Positions 36,407 to 48,198 of a stretch of 64,000 bases of DNA are shown here, piece by piece; position 1 is the first letter of the stretch; each line of letters starts with the position of its first letter. The position numbers and the translations under genes were made by a program. The DNA is from Prunus persica (taxonomy: Eukaryota > Streptophyta > Magnoliopsida > Rosales > Rosaceae): the NCBI RefSeq assembly GCF_000346465.2, contig NC_034016.1, positions 215,041 through 279,040 of the forward strand, written 5' to 3'. The notes below the pieces were generated by a model. That model was given only the letters and a program-made list of their open reading frames with translations. It did not search any database and had not been told where the DNA came from.

Positions 36407-38472
36407 CTAATGATAAAAAAATAACAAATTACCAGAAGATCCACGAGTATGCTCATGCAACTCAGTTGCATTTCCTACATCCCTCAATTCTCGCTTACAA
36501 TCAACCCATTGAGAACTTCTTGGATCTTCTTCGGAACTGTGTAGGGCAGTTCTAGGTTCCTTATTCCTCAACCCGGACTCTGTAGCTTCTGTTTCTTCAC
36601 ACGCTTGAGGCATCTGTGGAAGGGGTGTTACAAAATTATTCTCTGCAACAGAATATTCATGACTCGACTCCACCGGTACATCAGGCGATTCATTTTGAGA
36701 TTTATGAGACGAAAGGAGGGATAGGCGGCAGAGTGGACAGGTGCTGTGGGTGGAAAGCCAGCTATCAATGCAATCAATATGAAATGTATGGGCACAGGCT
36801 GGTATTTGTTGAAGCCTATCCTCTGCTTGATAGTCGCCCAGGCATACTGAGCATCTGCAGAAAAACAAAACATGCCTCTTTGGTTGAGAGAATGCTAAAA
36901 GTTCTAAGGATTTATTTTCATCTAAAAAGAACAGACCATCATGGAAATAATTTTGAAATTATATAGTAAACTAATAGCTGTACTTTGTGCTAAATAAAAA
37001 TTTATGGACATTAAGACGTGTTAGTTTTAATTTAATATGATTTTGAGAAATTCAACCATATTTGTTTGAAACAGTAAGGCCATGTCTGAAACAATTACTG
37101 ATTTCGATATTCACCAAAACAATCACTCAGATTTTATGGCATGAATTGATTCTTTTGACAATTTTTTTAGTAATAGCTCCAATAATTTATTTATCCAACT
37201 TTTTGTATCTCATCCTGTCATCAATAGTCATGTTTGTTTGAATATTCTTTCCTAGCATTTGCAGAAAGTAACCAATTTCTTTGAAAACAATTTTTATACT
37301 TTAATGCTAAGCAATTATGAAATCCCTAGGCACTCATTGTACCACAAGTCTAATTTATGAACAAGGAAGGAAACAGACAAATATTCATGATATTTATCTG
37401 TTGATATAAGTTGACTTGCTGATAACCTAAAGCCTCAGGTGTGCCAATGAAGTTTTACCACCAACCCGGGTGACATCTTTGTTACTTGATTACTAGATTC
37501 GAACCATTTGTCCCAACAGAACTCAAATGGTTTGAGGTCTCTCTGTTATTTTAAAATAAAATAATAAAAAAAATGATAACAACAAATGTGATTTTAGAGG
37601 TGTTAAATTACATTGGGCATGACTTTACAGCTCTTTCTGCAAACTATTAAAACTTAAATTTAGTTCAAAAGTATCAAACTTGTATTAGGTTGGATGGTCA
37701 TCTTGTCTTACTCCTGGTCTCTCTGTGTGGAACAAAACGAGATTATCTAGAAGAAAAGTGATATACATCTTCTGGCCACAACATACAAAGGATTGGTGAT
37801 CCCACTAAATAGAAAGAAACCCAATCCTTAGTATACATGGAAGTATTTTTTTTTTTTTCTTTTTGTGGCCAATAAATAGAAAGAAACCCAGATTGATCAC
37901 TGACATAGAACGTTTGAAACAAAAACAAAGCTAATACACTTAAGCAGTCATTGCATTCCAATTACACAAAACAAAAGCATCATGATTAACTTAAAAATAT
38001 CAAACACAGAGCAAAATTGATAGAAAAGAAGGAAAGCCCCACTCACTGTGTATCTCTGACGGAGAAGCTCTCCTTATATACAATAATGGGTAGCATCTCT
38101 CTCAGTTCTTTTTTCAAGCCCAATTCAACCTGCAGGTAAACCATTTTAACATAAAAAATTGATATGAGCCCAAAATGCAAACAGATAAACAAACAGTGAA
38201 ACAGATGCACAGGGAAAATAAATAATTCTCACAGTGGCAATGTCATTGTTAATCTGTGGAGAGGTTGTCATTCTAAGAGATGACCAATTGACCCGTCGAG
38301 GGCGAAGATAGAACAAGTAGAAGACGAAGAGGAGGATGAAAGTGAAGAAGATTGGTACACAGAACACGAAGAACTGGTAAAGCTTGAATTGACCTGAAGG
38401 ACTTTCTTTTGACTTACTAGAAGAGTCTGAAGAGTTTAAGCAACATCTCGGATATACATGATTATAAGACAT
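36407..38472 (-). CDS. Membrane-anchored RING-H2 E3 ubiquitin ligase (ATL type, ATL58/59-like)
   Basis: Exons 38233-38472 and 38047-38129, and a third from 36854 downward to at least about 36430. The start MSYNHVYPRCC lies at 38472. Residues about 30-53 form one membrane segment (FFVFCVPIFFTFILLFVFYL), followed by a basic stretch. Exon 2 carries GLKKELREMLPIIVYKESF, the usual region before the RING. Exon 3 has CSVCLGDYQAEDRL, then CAHTFHIDCIDSWL and CPLCR, a complete C3H2C3 RING-H2. The C-terminus is acidic and Ser-rich. ATL ligases act at membranes in defence and carbon/nitrogen signalling. If unspliced, the frame ends at 36407; a GT at about 36430 suggests one more short exon, so the C-terminus is uncertain. 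Intron 2 is about 1.2 kb. Confidence 0.82.
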
Positions 38473-39080
38473 CACCTCAAATCCCCTACTACAGGCTACA
38501 AAAATGAAATTAATTAGATAAATTTGAGAGTCTTGTCTTGAAAGTAAGATCTCAATGAACGGAATCCAGTGAGAAATGAAATGAGAGAGGGGAAGTGTGG
38601 TTTGAAGATGCACTTCTTCAACGGCTCAAATCTAAAGGAGATTCCATATTATTGACAAATGATTGAGAAAAATGTAAAAGTTTTGAAGAAGACCCAGATG
38701 AGAGAATTTGAGACAGATTTGTTTGATGAAAAGCAGTAGCATATACCACTAAGATGAAAAGATTCCATGTGTATTTAGGACTAGAAGCAAGCACAGAGAG
38801 AGAGAGAGAGAGAGAAACAAAGAAGATTATAGTGGGAAGAAGTGGTATATAAATTATAATTATAATAAAGTGAAATAAAAAAGAAGAGTTGGGTGCGGGA
38901 ATGAGGATCATGAAATGAGACGATGAGATTCTGAGTAGATCACAGATGCCATGCCAACTTGCCCCAGAACTGCACGTGTGTTATCACCATACCCCAAGCC
39001 AAGGCCAGTGCTCCTGCCCTGTCAAACAACTTCACTCACACTTACAAATGCTCATCTCATCAATTTTAGCCGTTGGATTC
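38473..39080. other. ATL gene leader and promoter, up to the copia insertion
   Basis: No coding exon beyond 38472. An AG-type tract near 38797 and pyrimidine-rich sequence suggest the leader of the minus-strand ATL gene. The copia element at 39081 is inserted about 610 bp upstream of the ATL start codon and may therefore sit in or near its promoter. Confidence 0.5.
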
Positions 39081-39520
39081 TGTTGTAAAGAAGAAATATG
39101 TGGAACCCACATTTATGGGGCCCACAAAGAAAATTAAGCAAAGTATTTGGAGGTTTATCAGCTGCACACTCACGGATGTGTATTGTAGAATCACGGGTGC
39201 CATTTAACATGTCTATAAATAGAGAAAGAAGAAGAGAGAAAGAAAATAGGAAAAGAAGAAGAGAGAAAGAGATAGGAAACGGAAAGAAGAAAAGGAAAAG
39301 AGGAAAGAGAGAGAAGAGGAAAGAAGAGGGTAAGTAAGCAGAGAAAATTCAGTGAGTCACACATATTGTAAACACTATTGTAGTCATATTATTATATAGT
39401 GAAAAGTTACTGTTGCTGCTCTCCGAGGACGTAGGCGTAGCCGAACCTCGTTAAATACTGTGTCTCATCTACTTTACGTGCAGCTCAAAATTCGCACATA
39501 TCCCAGGTTATTTTATAACA
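39081..39520 (+). repeat. 5' LTR of copia element 1
   Basis: 440 bp, TG...CA, with a TATAAATA box near 39213 and a long AG-rich tract just after it. It matches the 3' LTR almost base for base. Confidence 0.96.
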
Positions 39521-40018
39521 CGTTATCAGCACGATAGTCTCTCCTTTTATTTCTGAAAATTTTCCAACTCAACACTATATAATATACTATATTTATCTGC
39601 TTCTCTATTACTAACCATTAACAAAAATGGACCCTTGGTAATACTAAACATATTATCAGTGGGAGACCGTTACTAATACTAACTTTTTTTTTTTATTCGG
39701 TGGTGGTTTTAACCTCACATTTAATTTTATTTATGGTATGGTGTAGGCTTATTACCCATACGGCAATATTTATTTAAAGGGTGGTGCGGGTTTATCGTCC
39801 ACGCCTTTACTTTTATTTAAATGCATGGAGCAGAATTAGTGCACATACAAGCACATTTACTTTACCGCACATTTAAGGTATGGTGCGGGTTTATCGTCCA
39901 TACCAGCAAATTCATAACACTTTACTTTTATCATCAATTAATATACCTGAATAATGAGGACCTGAAATTCCTATTAATAAGTGGCTTAATATTCCAGATC
40001 TCGAGCCTAAAGTTTTGG

Positions 40019-41087
40019 ATGGCAAATTTGGCAAAACTAGAGTTTGCTGCCTTGGACCTTTCCGGGGACAACTATTTATCATGGGTCCTGGATGCCAAAA
40101 TTCATCTACGAGCCAATGGCCTCGGACAAACAATTGTAGATGAGAATGATGCTTCGCCTGAAGAGAATGCGAAGGCCATGATCTTTCTTCGCCGCCACAT
40201 TCATGAAGCGCTGAAGAGCGAATATGTGGTGGTTGATGAACCGTTGGTTCTGTGGAAAGCTCTAGGTGAAATATACGATCACCAGAAGACGGTGACTCTC
40301 CCAAGAGCTAGATACGAATGGACCCACTTGAGATTTCAAGATTTCAAGTCAGTGTCCGAGTATAACTCTGCTATGCACAGAATTACCTCATTAATGAGGC
40401 TATGTGGGGAAAATATATCTGATGAGGATATGCTCGAAAAAACTCTGAGCACTTTTCATGCTTCAAATGTCCTCCTTCAGCAGCAATACAGACATAGCGG
40501 TTTCAAGAAGTACTCGGAACTTGTATCTTGCCTCTTGTTAGCTGAGCAGAATAATGAGCTCTTATTAAAGAATCACCAATCTCGCCCAACGGGCTCAGCA
40601 CCACTTCCTGAAATAAATGCTGCATCTCAGGAAGTGAATGCCACTTCATCTCGTGGCAGTATCTACAAACGTGAGCGAGGGGGCAAGCGTGGCCACTGGC
40701 AAGGAAGTAGAAAAAAATCGTGGTACTCGTTCAGAGGGTTTAGGTCCAAGGAGCGGTCCATCCACGAATGGCAAAAATGCATCCCGTAATAAGGGAAAGG
40801 CACAGATGAGCCATGTGCCTAGAAATGTTGAAAGCCCTTGTCACAGATGTGGTGCAAAGGGACATTGGGTGCGCGCATGTCGTACGCCCAGGCATTTGGC
40901 GGATCTCTATCAAGCTTCACTTAAGAACAGGAAAGTGGAGATAAATTACATTGATCATGCTCCGCCAGCCACAGATGGCTCATCAGAAATATCACGTCAG
41001 CTAAACAAGACGCATCTAGATGTTTCTGATTTTGTTACTGAAAGAGGGAATGAAGGTTATGTGTCCGAATTAGATTCAATTCCTTAA
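40019..41087 (+). pseudogene. Copia element 1 gag, frameshifted
   Basis: The gag start MANLAKLEFAALDLSG is at 40019. The frame holds the UBN2-type capsid region as far as the basic linker and then ends at 40789. The continuation, with the zinc knuckle CHRCGAKGHWVRAC, is in another frame and ends at 41087. The change of frame most likely lies in the run of seven A at 40711-40717. Gag should package element RNA in cytoplasmic particles; this copy could not make the full protein. The frame upstream of 40019 is not gag-like and is probably leader. Confidence 0.85.
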
Positions 41088-41189
41088 TATACTATTTGTA
41101 TTAGCTGAAGTGTTGTTTAAATTTCAATCCAATAAAAGTGGTAATGTTTTCTTCTTTATTAATCCAGCTTATTTTACTTATTTGGTGGC

Positions 41190-44100
41190 ATGGATGTAAA
41201 TTATGGATGCCCTCAAAACAAAGGCTATGGCAGAGATATTTGTCTCGCAGACAGCGCAACTACTCATACGATCCTTCAAGATCGGAAGTATTTCTCAAAA
41301 TTAATGCTTACAAAAGCAAAGGTAACAACCATATCAGGTCCTGCAGATCTGATTGAAGGTTCAGGAATAGCCCAAATTATGTTACCGAATGGAACAATAC
41401 TGTCCATTCCAGATGCTTTGTATTCATCTAACTCCAGAAGGAATCTGTTGAGTTTCAAAGATATACGTTTGAATGGCTACCATGTTGAAACAAAGAAAGA
41501 GGAAAACATGGAATATCTTTGTATTACCTCCAGTGATACTCAAAAGCGTATACTGGAAAAGCTTTGTGAGCTCTCATCAGGGTTGTATTACACAACCATA
41601 TGGACAATTGAGGCACATATGTCATGGACCAAGAGTCCACTGACTCAAATGCTTTTAAGCTTTGGCATGACAGGTTGGGTCATCCTGGATCCACCATGAT
41701 GCGCAGGATCATCACCAACTCTAAATGACATCCCTTGTTGACTAAACACATTATGTTATCAAGCGACATCTTTTGCCAAGCTTGTTCACAAGGGAAGTTG
41801 GTGATCAGACCATCACAACCAAAGGTTGATGTTGAGTCTCCATCATTTTTGCAGAGAATTCAAGGGGACATTTGTGGACCCATTCATCCCCCATGTGGAC
41901 CATTTCGGTACTTTATGGTCTTGGTAGACGCATCTACCCGATGGTCACATGTTTGTCTTTTATCTACTCGGAATATGGCATTTGCTAGGCTTTTGGCTCA
42001 TATAATTAAATTACGAGCCCAATTCCCAGATTATCCCATTAAGTCAATCAGACTCGATAATGCTGGTGAATTTACATCTCAGACTTTTGATGACTATTGC
42101 ATGTCACTAGGCATTGATATTGAACATCCTGTTCCCCATGTGCATACTCAAAATGGCTTGGCAGAAGCTTTAATTAAACGCCTTCAATTGATAGCACGCA
42201 CTTTGCTAATGAAAACAAAGTTGCCAGTTTCTGCTTGGGGATATGCCATTTTACATGCAGCATCGCTTGTGCGATTGAGGCCCGTCACCAACAATCAATG
42301 TTCTCCAATACAACTCGTATTGGGAAATCAACCAAACATTTCACATTTAAGAATTTTTGGGTGTGCGGTATATGTGCCCATTGCACCACCGCAACGTACT
42401 AAGATGGGCCCTCAACGCAGATTGGGAATTTATGTTGGTTTTGATTCACCATCTATCATCAGATACTTGGCACCCCTGACGGGTGATATTTTTACCGCAC
42501 GATTTGCGGATTGTGATTTTGATGAAACAATCTTCCCACCATTAGGGGGAGAAAAATATGTGTCTAAAGAACAAGGCAAACTCATTCCTGAAAAATGACA
42601 TGAATTATCCTGGAATGTATCCACATTGTCTCATCTCGATCCTCATACTGCTCAATGCGAAAACGAAGTGAGAAGGATCGTTCACCTCCAAAGTATTGCC
42701 AATCAGATGCCAGATGCATTTAATGATGCAGCAAAGGTGACGAAATCTCATATCCCAGCTGCAAATACACCCGCACGGATTGATGTCCATAATGGACAAA
42801 GCAATGTCCCAGCAAATGGTTCATCTGCTGCACGCCTAAAACGTGGCAGACCACTAGGCTCAAAGGATTCAATTCCTCGAAAGAGGAAGTTGATAGACAA
42901 AATGAATCCAAATGAAATAAATAGAGAGCCCACAATTCATAATTCAAATGCCCCCAAAGAGGGACAGGTACTTCTTGACAAGGAAAACGTCATTGGTGAG
43001 ACAAGTGCCCCTGGAGTGGCAACCGTACCTGAAAGTCAAGAAATCTCCATAAATTATACGTCCACTGATGAATTGTGGAGTAGAAATGAGATGATCATCG
43101 ATGATATATTTGCATTCTCAGTGGCTGCTGAGATCATAAAATATGATGATATTGAGCCGTGCTCTATTAATGAATGTACACAGAGGCAAGATTGGCCCAA
43201 GTGGAAAGATGCAATCCAGGCAGAATTAAATTCTTTGGAAAAAAGGAGTGTTTTTGGACATATTAGTCCAACTCCACCCAATGTGAACCCTGTAGGTTAC
43301 AAGTGGGTATTTACAAGAAAGCGCAATGAGAAAAATGAGATCTCAAGGTATAAAGCGCGACTCGTTGCGCAAGGTTTTTCACAAAGGCCTGGAATTGATT
43401 ATGTGGAAACGTACTCTCCAGTAATGGACACAATTACATTCCGTTACCTAATAAGTTTGGCGGTTTCAGAAAAACTTGAAATGAGACTCATGGATGTCAT
43501 TACCGCATATTTGTATGGAGAATTGGATACAGATATATACATGAAAGTTCCAGAAGGATTCAGGTTGCCTGAAGCAGCCAGAAACAAACCACGGGACATG
43601 TTCTCAGTTAAATTGAGAAAATCATTATATGGGCTAAAACAATCTGGACGAATGTGGTACAATCGTCTCAGTAAGTATTTACTGAAGGAAGGATACACAA
43701 ATGATCCTATTTGCCCATGTGTGTTTATTAAGAAATCAGAGTCTGGATTTGCGATAGTGGCAGTATATGTCGATGACATGAATCTAATTGGAACTTCTGA
43801 AGAGCTTTAAAAGACTGTTGATTATCTCAAACGTGAGTTTGAGATGAAGGACCTTGGAAAGACAAAATATTGTCTTGGCTTGCAGATTGAGCACAGTGCT
43901 AATGGAATTTTGGTGCATCAATCAACTTATACTGAGAAAGTATTGGAACGGTTTGGCATAGATAAAGCCCATCCACTTAGCACTCCAATGGTCGTTCGAT
44001 CGCTTGACACTAAGAAAGACCCATATCGTCCAAAAGAGAATGATGAAATGGTCCTTGGTCCAGAAGTACCATATCTTAGTGCAATAGGTGCCTTATTGTA

Positions 44101-44815
44101 CCTAGCACAATGTACCAGACCAGACATATCATTCTCAATAAATCTGTTAGCAAGGTACAGTTCTGCTCCAACAAGGCGACACTGGACCGGCATCAAACAT
44201 GTTCTACGATACCTTCGTGGGACAACAGACATGGGGTTATTCTATTCCAGTGAATCGACCAATGCCCAGAGTATTATTGGTTATGCTGATGCAAGATATC
44301 TCTCTGATCCACATCAAGGACGATCACAGACTGGGTATGTATTTACATGTGGAGGAACTGCGATCTCATGGCGCTCAACAAAACAAACATTAGTGGCCAC
44401 ATCTTCTAATCACTCAGAAATACTTGCCCTCCATGAAGCCAGTCGTGAATGCGTTTGGTTAAGGTCGGTAATCCATCACATTCGAAGCACATGTGCCCTA
44501 CCCTCAACAACAGACACTCCAACAATTCTGAATGAGGACAATGCAGCTTGTATTGCTCAGATCACAGGAGGATATATTAAGGGTGACAGGACCAAGCACA
44601 TATCACCAAAGTTTTTCTATACACATGAGCTCCAGAAGAGTCAAGAAATCAAAGTCAGACAAATCCGTTCAAGTGATAACCTGGCAGATCTCTTCACTAA
44701 ATCATTGCCGAAATGTACATTCCAAAAGTTAGTGCATGGCATCGGATTACGACAACTCTGCAAGCAATCAAGTTGGAGCATGCAAAATCAGGGGGAGCAT
44801 TCAAAAGTCCTCTAA
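41190..44815 (+). pseudogene. Copia element 1 pol, multiply broken
   Basis: Successive fragments encode protease (active-site region ADSATTHTI), integrase (with LVDASTRW, RLDNAGEF and NGLAEA retaining the D, D and E positions), reverse transcriptase (VAVYVDDMNLIG) and RNase H (ending in a segment with NLADLFTKSLP). Lesions seen: a frameshift near 41621-41625 between protease and integrase, a TGA at 41726-41728, a TGA at 42596-42598 between integrase and reverse transcriptase, and a TAA at 43808-43810 between reverse transcriptase and RNase H. The catalytic motifs themselves look unharmed. The element could move only with proteins supplied by a relative. Confidence 0.9.
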
Positions 44816-44934
44816 CATAGGACATATGCACGTTGTACTCTTTTTCCTTCGCTTAGGTTTTTTCCCACTGGGTTTTTCCAAGCAAGGTTTTAATGAGGCA
44901 ACCAATCTAGGGACATGTGGTCTCCAAGGGGGAG

Positions 44935-45376
44935 TGTTGTAAAGAAGAAACATGTGGAGCCCACATTTATGGGGCCCACAAAGAAAATGAAGCAAAGTAT
45001 TTGGAGGTTTATCAGCTGCACACTCACTGATGTGTATTGTAGAATCACGGGTGCCATTTAACATGTCTATAAATAGAGAAAGAAGAAGAGAGAAAGAAAA
45101 TAGGAAAAGAAGAAGAGAGAAAGAGATAGGAAACGGAAAGAAGAAAAGGAAAAGAGGAAAGAGAGAGAAGAGGAAAGAAGAGGGTAAGTAAGCAGAGAGA
45201 AAATTCAGTGAGTCACATATATTGTAAACACTATTGTAGTCATATTATTATATAGTGAAAAGTTACTGTTGCTGCTCTCCGAGGACGTAGGCGTAGCCGA
45301 ACCTCGTTAAATACTGTGTCTCATCTACTTTACGTGCAGCTCAAAATTCGCACATATCCCAGGTTATTTTATAACA
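44935..45376 (+). repeat. 3' LTR of copia element 1
   Basis: 442 bp; differs from the 5' LTR by five substitutions and two extra bases. Followed by the GATTC target duplicate. Confidence 0.96.
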
Positions 45377-45381
45377 GATTC

Positions 45382-46854
45382 ATTAATTAAATAGCCTTTT
45401 TTTTGTTTAATGCGGACAATAGTGATTAAATAAAGGAGAATGGTAGAAACCTTTTTTTTTTTGGATTTTTTCCCTTCTCCTTATGACATGTGTCAATTTC
45501 CTTACACTTAAAACAATGTCAAAAAAAAATTACTATTGCTTTTAATTTTAAAAAAAAAAACAATGTCAAAAAAAAAAAAATACTATAGCTTTTAATTTTT
45601 TTTAAAAAAACAATGTCATTAATATATCATACAAACTACTTTTTATTTTCCAAATTTACCTTTATTAAATATATTGATTTTTTTTTGTTTTAATTTACAA
45701 CAAGCTAATCTTTTTATAATTTTTTTTACCACCTTGTTAAAAAATTAAATAAATAATAAAAAGTCAGCATTATTATTATTATTATTATTATTTGTGGTTT
45801 TCTCTAGAGAAATGAAACTCCTATTTTCTCTTTGTTTCTATTGGTCATTGACAATGGTTATGTAAACATCACATGTGCAGCTTCTGCCTTAGACAAGTTG
45901 GACTATTTTAGTGCAAAAAAACCATCCTTTGAGCATGGCTAGAGTAGTATCAAACATCTAGATTTGAATATAAAGTTTTCTATTGCCAACAAAGTCTAGT
46001 CCAATGAAAAAGTGCCTTTTTTTGCAGATCGATAATTTCATGTTTAAACATCATGATATCTTAATAATGTATGTGTAGAAATCCCTCCCGCCTTATGGAT
46101 TGTGTTTTTAAAAAAAATTATGTTTAATTCTTTTTTCAAAAAAAATGAAAGAAGACACATTGACAGACATAGTTAAATAATTTTGAGCACATAATGGAAA
46201 ACCTCAATCAATCTTTTTCCTATCCTTTTCTGGAATAGCCTAGAAAACCCAATGAAAATATATCATTATATATCATGATAACATCCTAAGGTTTTTGAAG
46301 TTTCGATAATATAGGTAGAGCATTTGCCAGAAGTTCAAGTCAATTACACTGTAGAAATAATAAACTCAAGCAACTTTTTTCCCTCTGATTAAACAACCAA
46401 TAAAAAAACATAGACAAAAGACAAAAGGAAGAATGAGAACCAGACACTACGTGATCGTGATTTCATCTCCTAACATCTCCATTACATTTCATCATGAACC
46501 AAAAAACCAGGAATAAAATCAATCGTCATTATTGTAATCAATCACAACCCAAGCCCTAACTTATAAAAAAAGTTAGGGGTGAATAAACATCCACCTTTCA
46601 GAACTTATACCTACCTGCAAACAGAATCCACAGTGGAAAATACTATATTATACATTGTGTTGTGACCAAAGCACATGTTCTTTCACATTCTCATGCTTGA
46701 CAAAAACACTGGTTTAGACATATCCAACATGCCAATATAAAATCATTTACATCTAGTAACCATAAAGTGGACGAAAGAATTGTGACTACTATTGCTTACA
46801 TGCCAAAACCATACACCTCAACACAACATGAGTGCGAGGCACCAGCTTCTTCAT
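45382..46854. other. Intergenic, AT-rich
   Basis: Poly-A/T rich sequence with an ATT microsatellite near 45770-45790. No gene or element termini recognised. The right part should contain the 3' untranslated region of the ceramidase pseudogene. Confidence 0.6.
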
Positions 46855-48012
46855 TCACTGAGTCTTTGGTTTTTAAATCTTCACATAAGGGAAGAACCCC
46901 ATAAAGTTGACTACTGCTGGATTCCATCCCAATTGCTCAGCACAACAGAACATTAAAAATGTGTTTGCAAAATAAGAATTAAACCCCATAAAGACGTACC
47001 ACAAAGCATGACCTTGTGGGTTAAAGTACCATCCACAGACTTCCCTGCACAAGACGTGATCCAAAAGCTAACAAAGAATCCCTAGGGATATGGTGCCCAG
47101 ATACAACTTTGCAAGCCACTTGACATTTACATATTTTGTGTGGATGTAGTACTTGTACATTCGAGGAATGCAGAGAAGACAGAGTATCACATAGTGTACC
47201 TTAAAGCCAATTCTAAATCGTACATGAGAATGGAATACAGCAAATACAGCACCATATAGAAACAAGAAGGTGGGCATTGTGCTACGATAATGCCAATCCG
47301 GTGAGTAAAGGATGTAGATATATAAAAGCATTTCCCATACCATTGGTGTTTCATCACCTTGCTACTGCCTGGAAACATATAGAAATATCTCAATTATTTC
47401 AGATCGAGTAGTAGATAAACTAATCAAAACAATTCAAGTCATATACACAAACACAACCTAATTTTGACCGACCAGTGCAACATGGCTGATGGGGCCTACA
47501 GCTCACTAATATTAGGTGTTTAATTGTAGGGGTTTATCAACAAACAGATAGAACTATGAGCTAACATAATTATATTCATATTGACATAGACAACCACAGA
47601 TTAATAAGAATTAACATAAGTTTTTCAGACCTTATGAAATCTTTTGGTAGTGTGGAATCAAACATCATCGTTTGCTTCAAATATCTTTTTCATACTCTAA
47701 CATTACATTATGAAAGTGGTTTATGCATATATTTGCCCCTCCCATATAACAATTCCTCTTAATAAAATAGAAAAGGAGAAAAGGAAAAAAAAAGCTAGTA
47801 AGGAAGAAAGAAAGAAGTGGTTGTGCTAGTAAGAGAAAACAATGTCTATAGGCAAAAAGACAAAAAATTTGCAGAACAATATCAAATATTATTATCAAGA
47901 ACTTTATCGCAATTCACCAGTGTCTCATCAAAGGTTTGCTGATTTTCTATACAAGGCCAAATTATCAGTTCGAAGCTTCTGAATTTTTTATTTTTTTTTC
48001 ACAACAATCACA

Positions 48013-48191
48013 AATAGAATTTTACGGGGTAGTTTTTCATTGTATTACTTCCTTGAAATATATACACATATAATCCTTACTCTACAAGGAAACACTAATC
48101 AATAAAGGACACAACAATAAATCCTTCCTAATAAAGGACTCCTAATATTCACAATATATTTACATACTTATTTAAATAACTCACGTTTATA
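48013..48191 (-). repeat. 3' LTR of copia element 2
   Basis: 179 bp. It starts TATAAACG instead of TGTAAACG, so its terminal dinucleotide has mutated. Confidence 0.93.
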
Positions 48192-48198
48192 CTCCCCC

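Larger units (their letters stand above)
39081..45376 (+). mobile_element. Ty1/copia LTR retrotransposon, 6.3 kb, nearly identical LTRs
   Basis: The LTRs 39081-39520 and 44935-45376 both start TGTTG and end TAACA. By eye they differ by five substitutions and one 2-bp indel over about 440 bp (about 1.1%), which indicates a recent insertion. The flanking 5-bp duplication is GATTC (39076-39080 and 45377-45381). Sequence after the 5' LTR (CGTTATCAGCACG) is the likely primer-binding site, and AAGGGGGAG before the 3' LTR is the polypurine tract. Domain order gag, protease, integrase, reverse transcriptase, RNase H defines copia. The coding region is broken several times (see separate entries). Confidence 0.97.

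Noticed and set aside
37430..37560. GGTTCGAATC on the minus strand, like a tRNA or SINE B-box
   Set aside because: No convincing A-box at the right distance and no cloverleaf; not called.
39821..40018. N-terminal extension of the copia gag frame
   Set aside because: Family gag proteins begin at MANLAK (40019); the upstream part is leader containing short direct repeats.
42430..43779. Several minus-strand frames within copia element 1
   Set aside because: Shadows of the pol coding strand.
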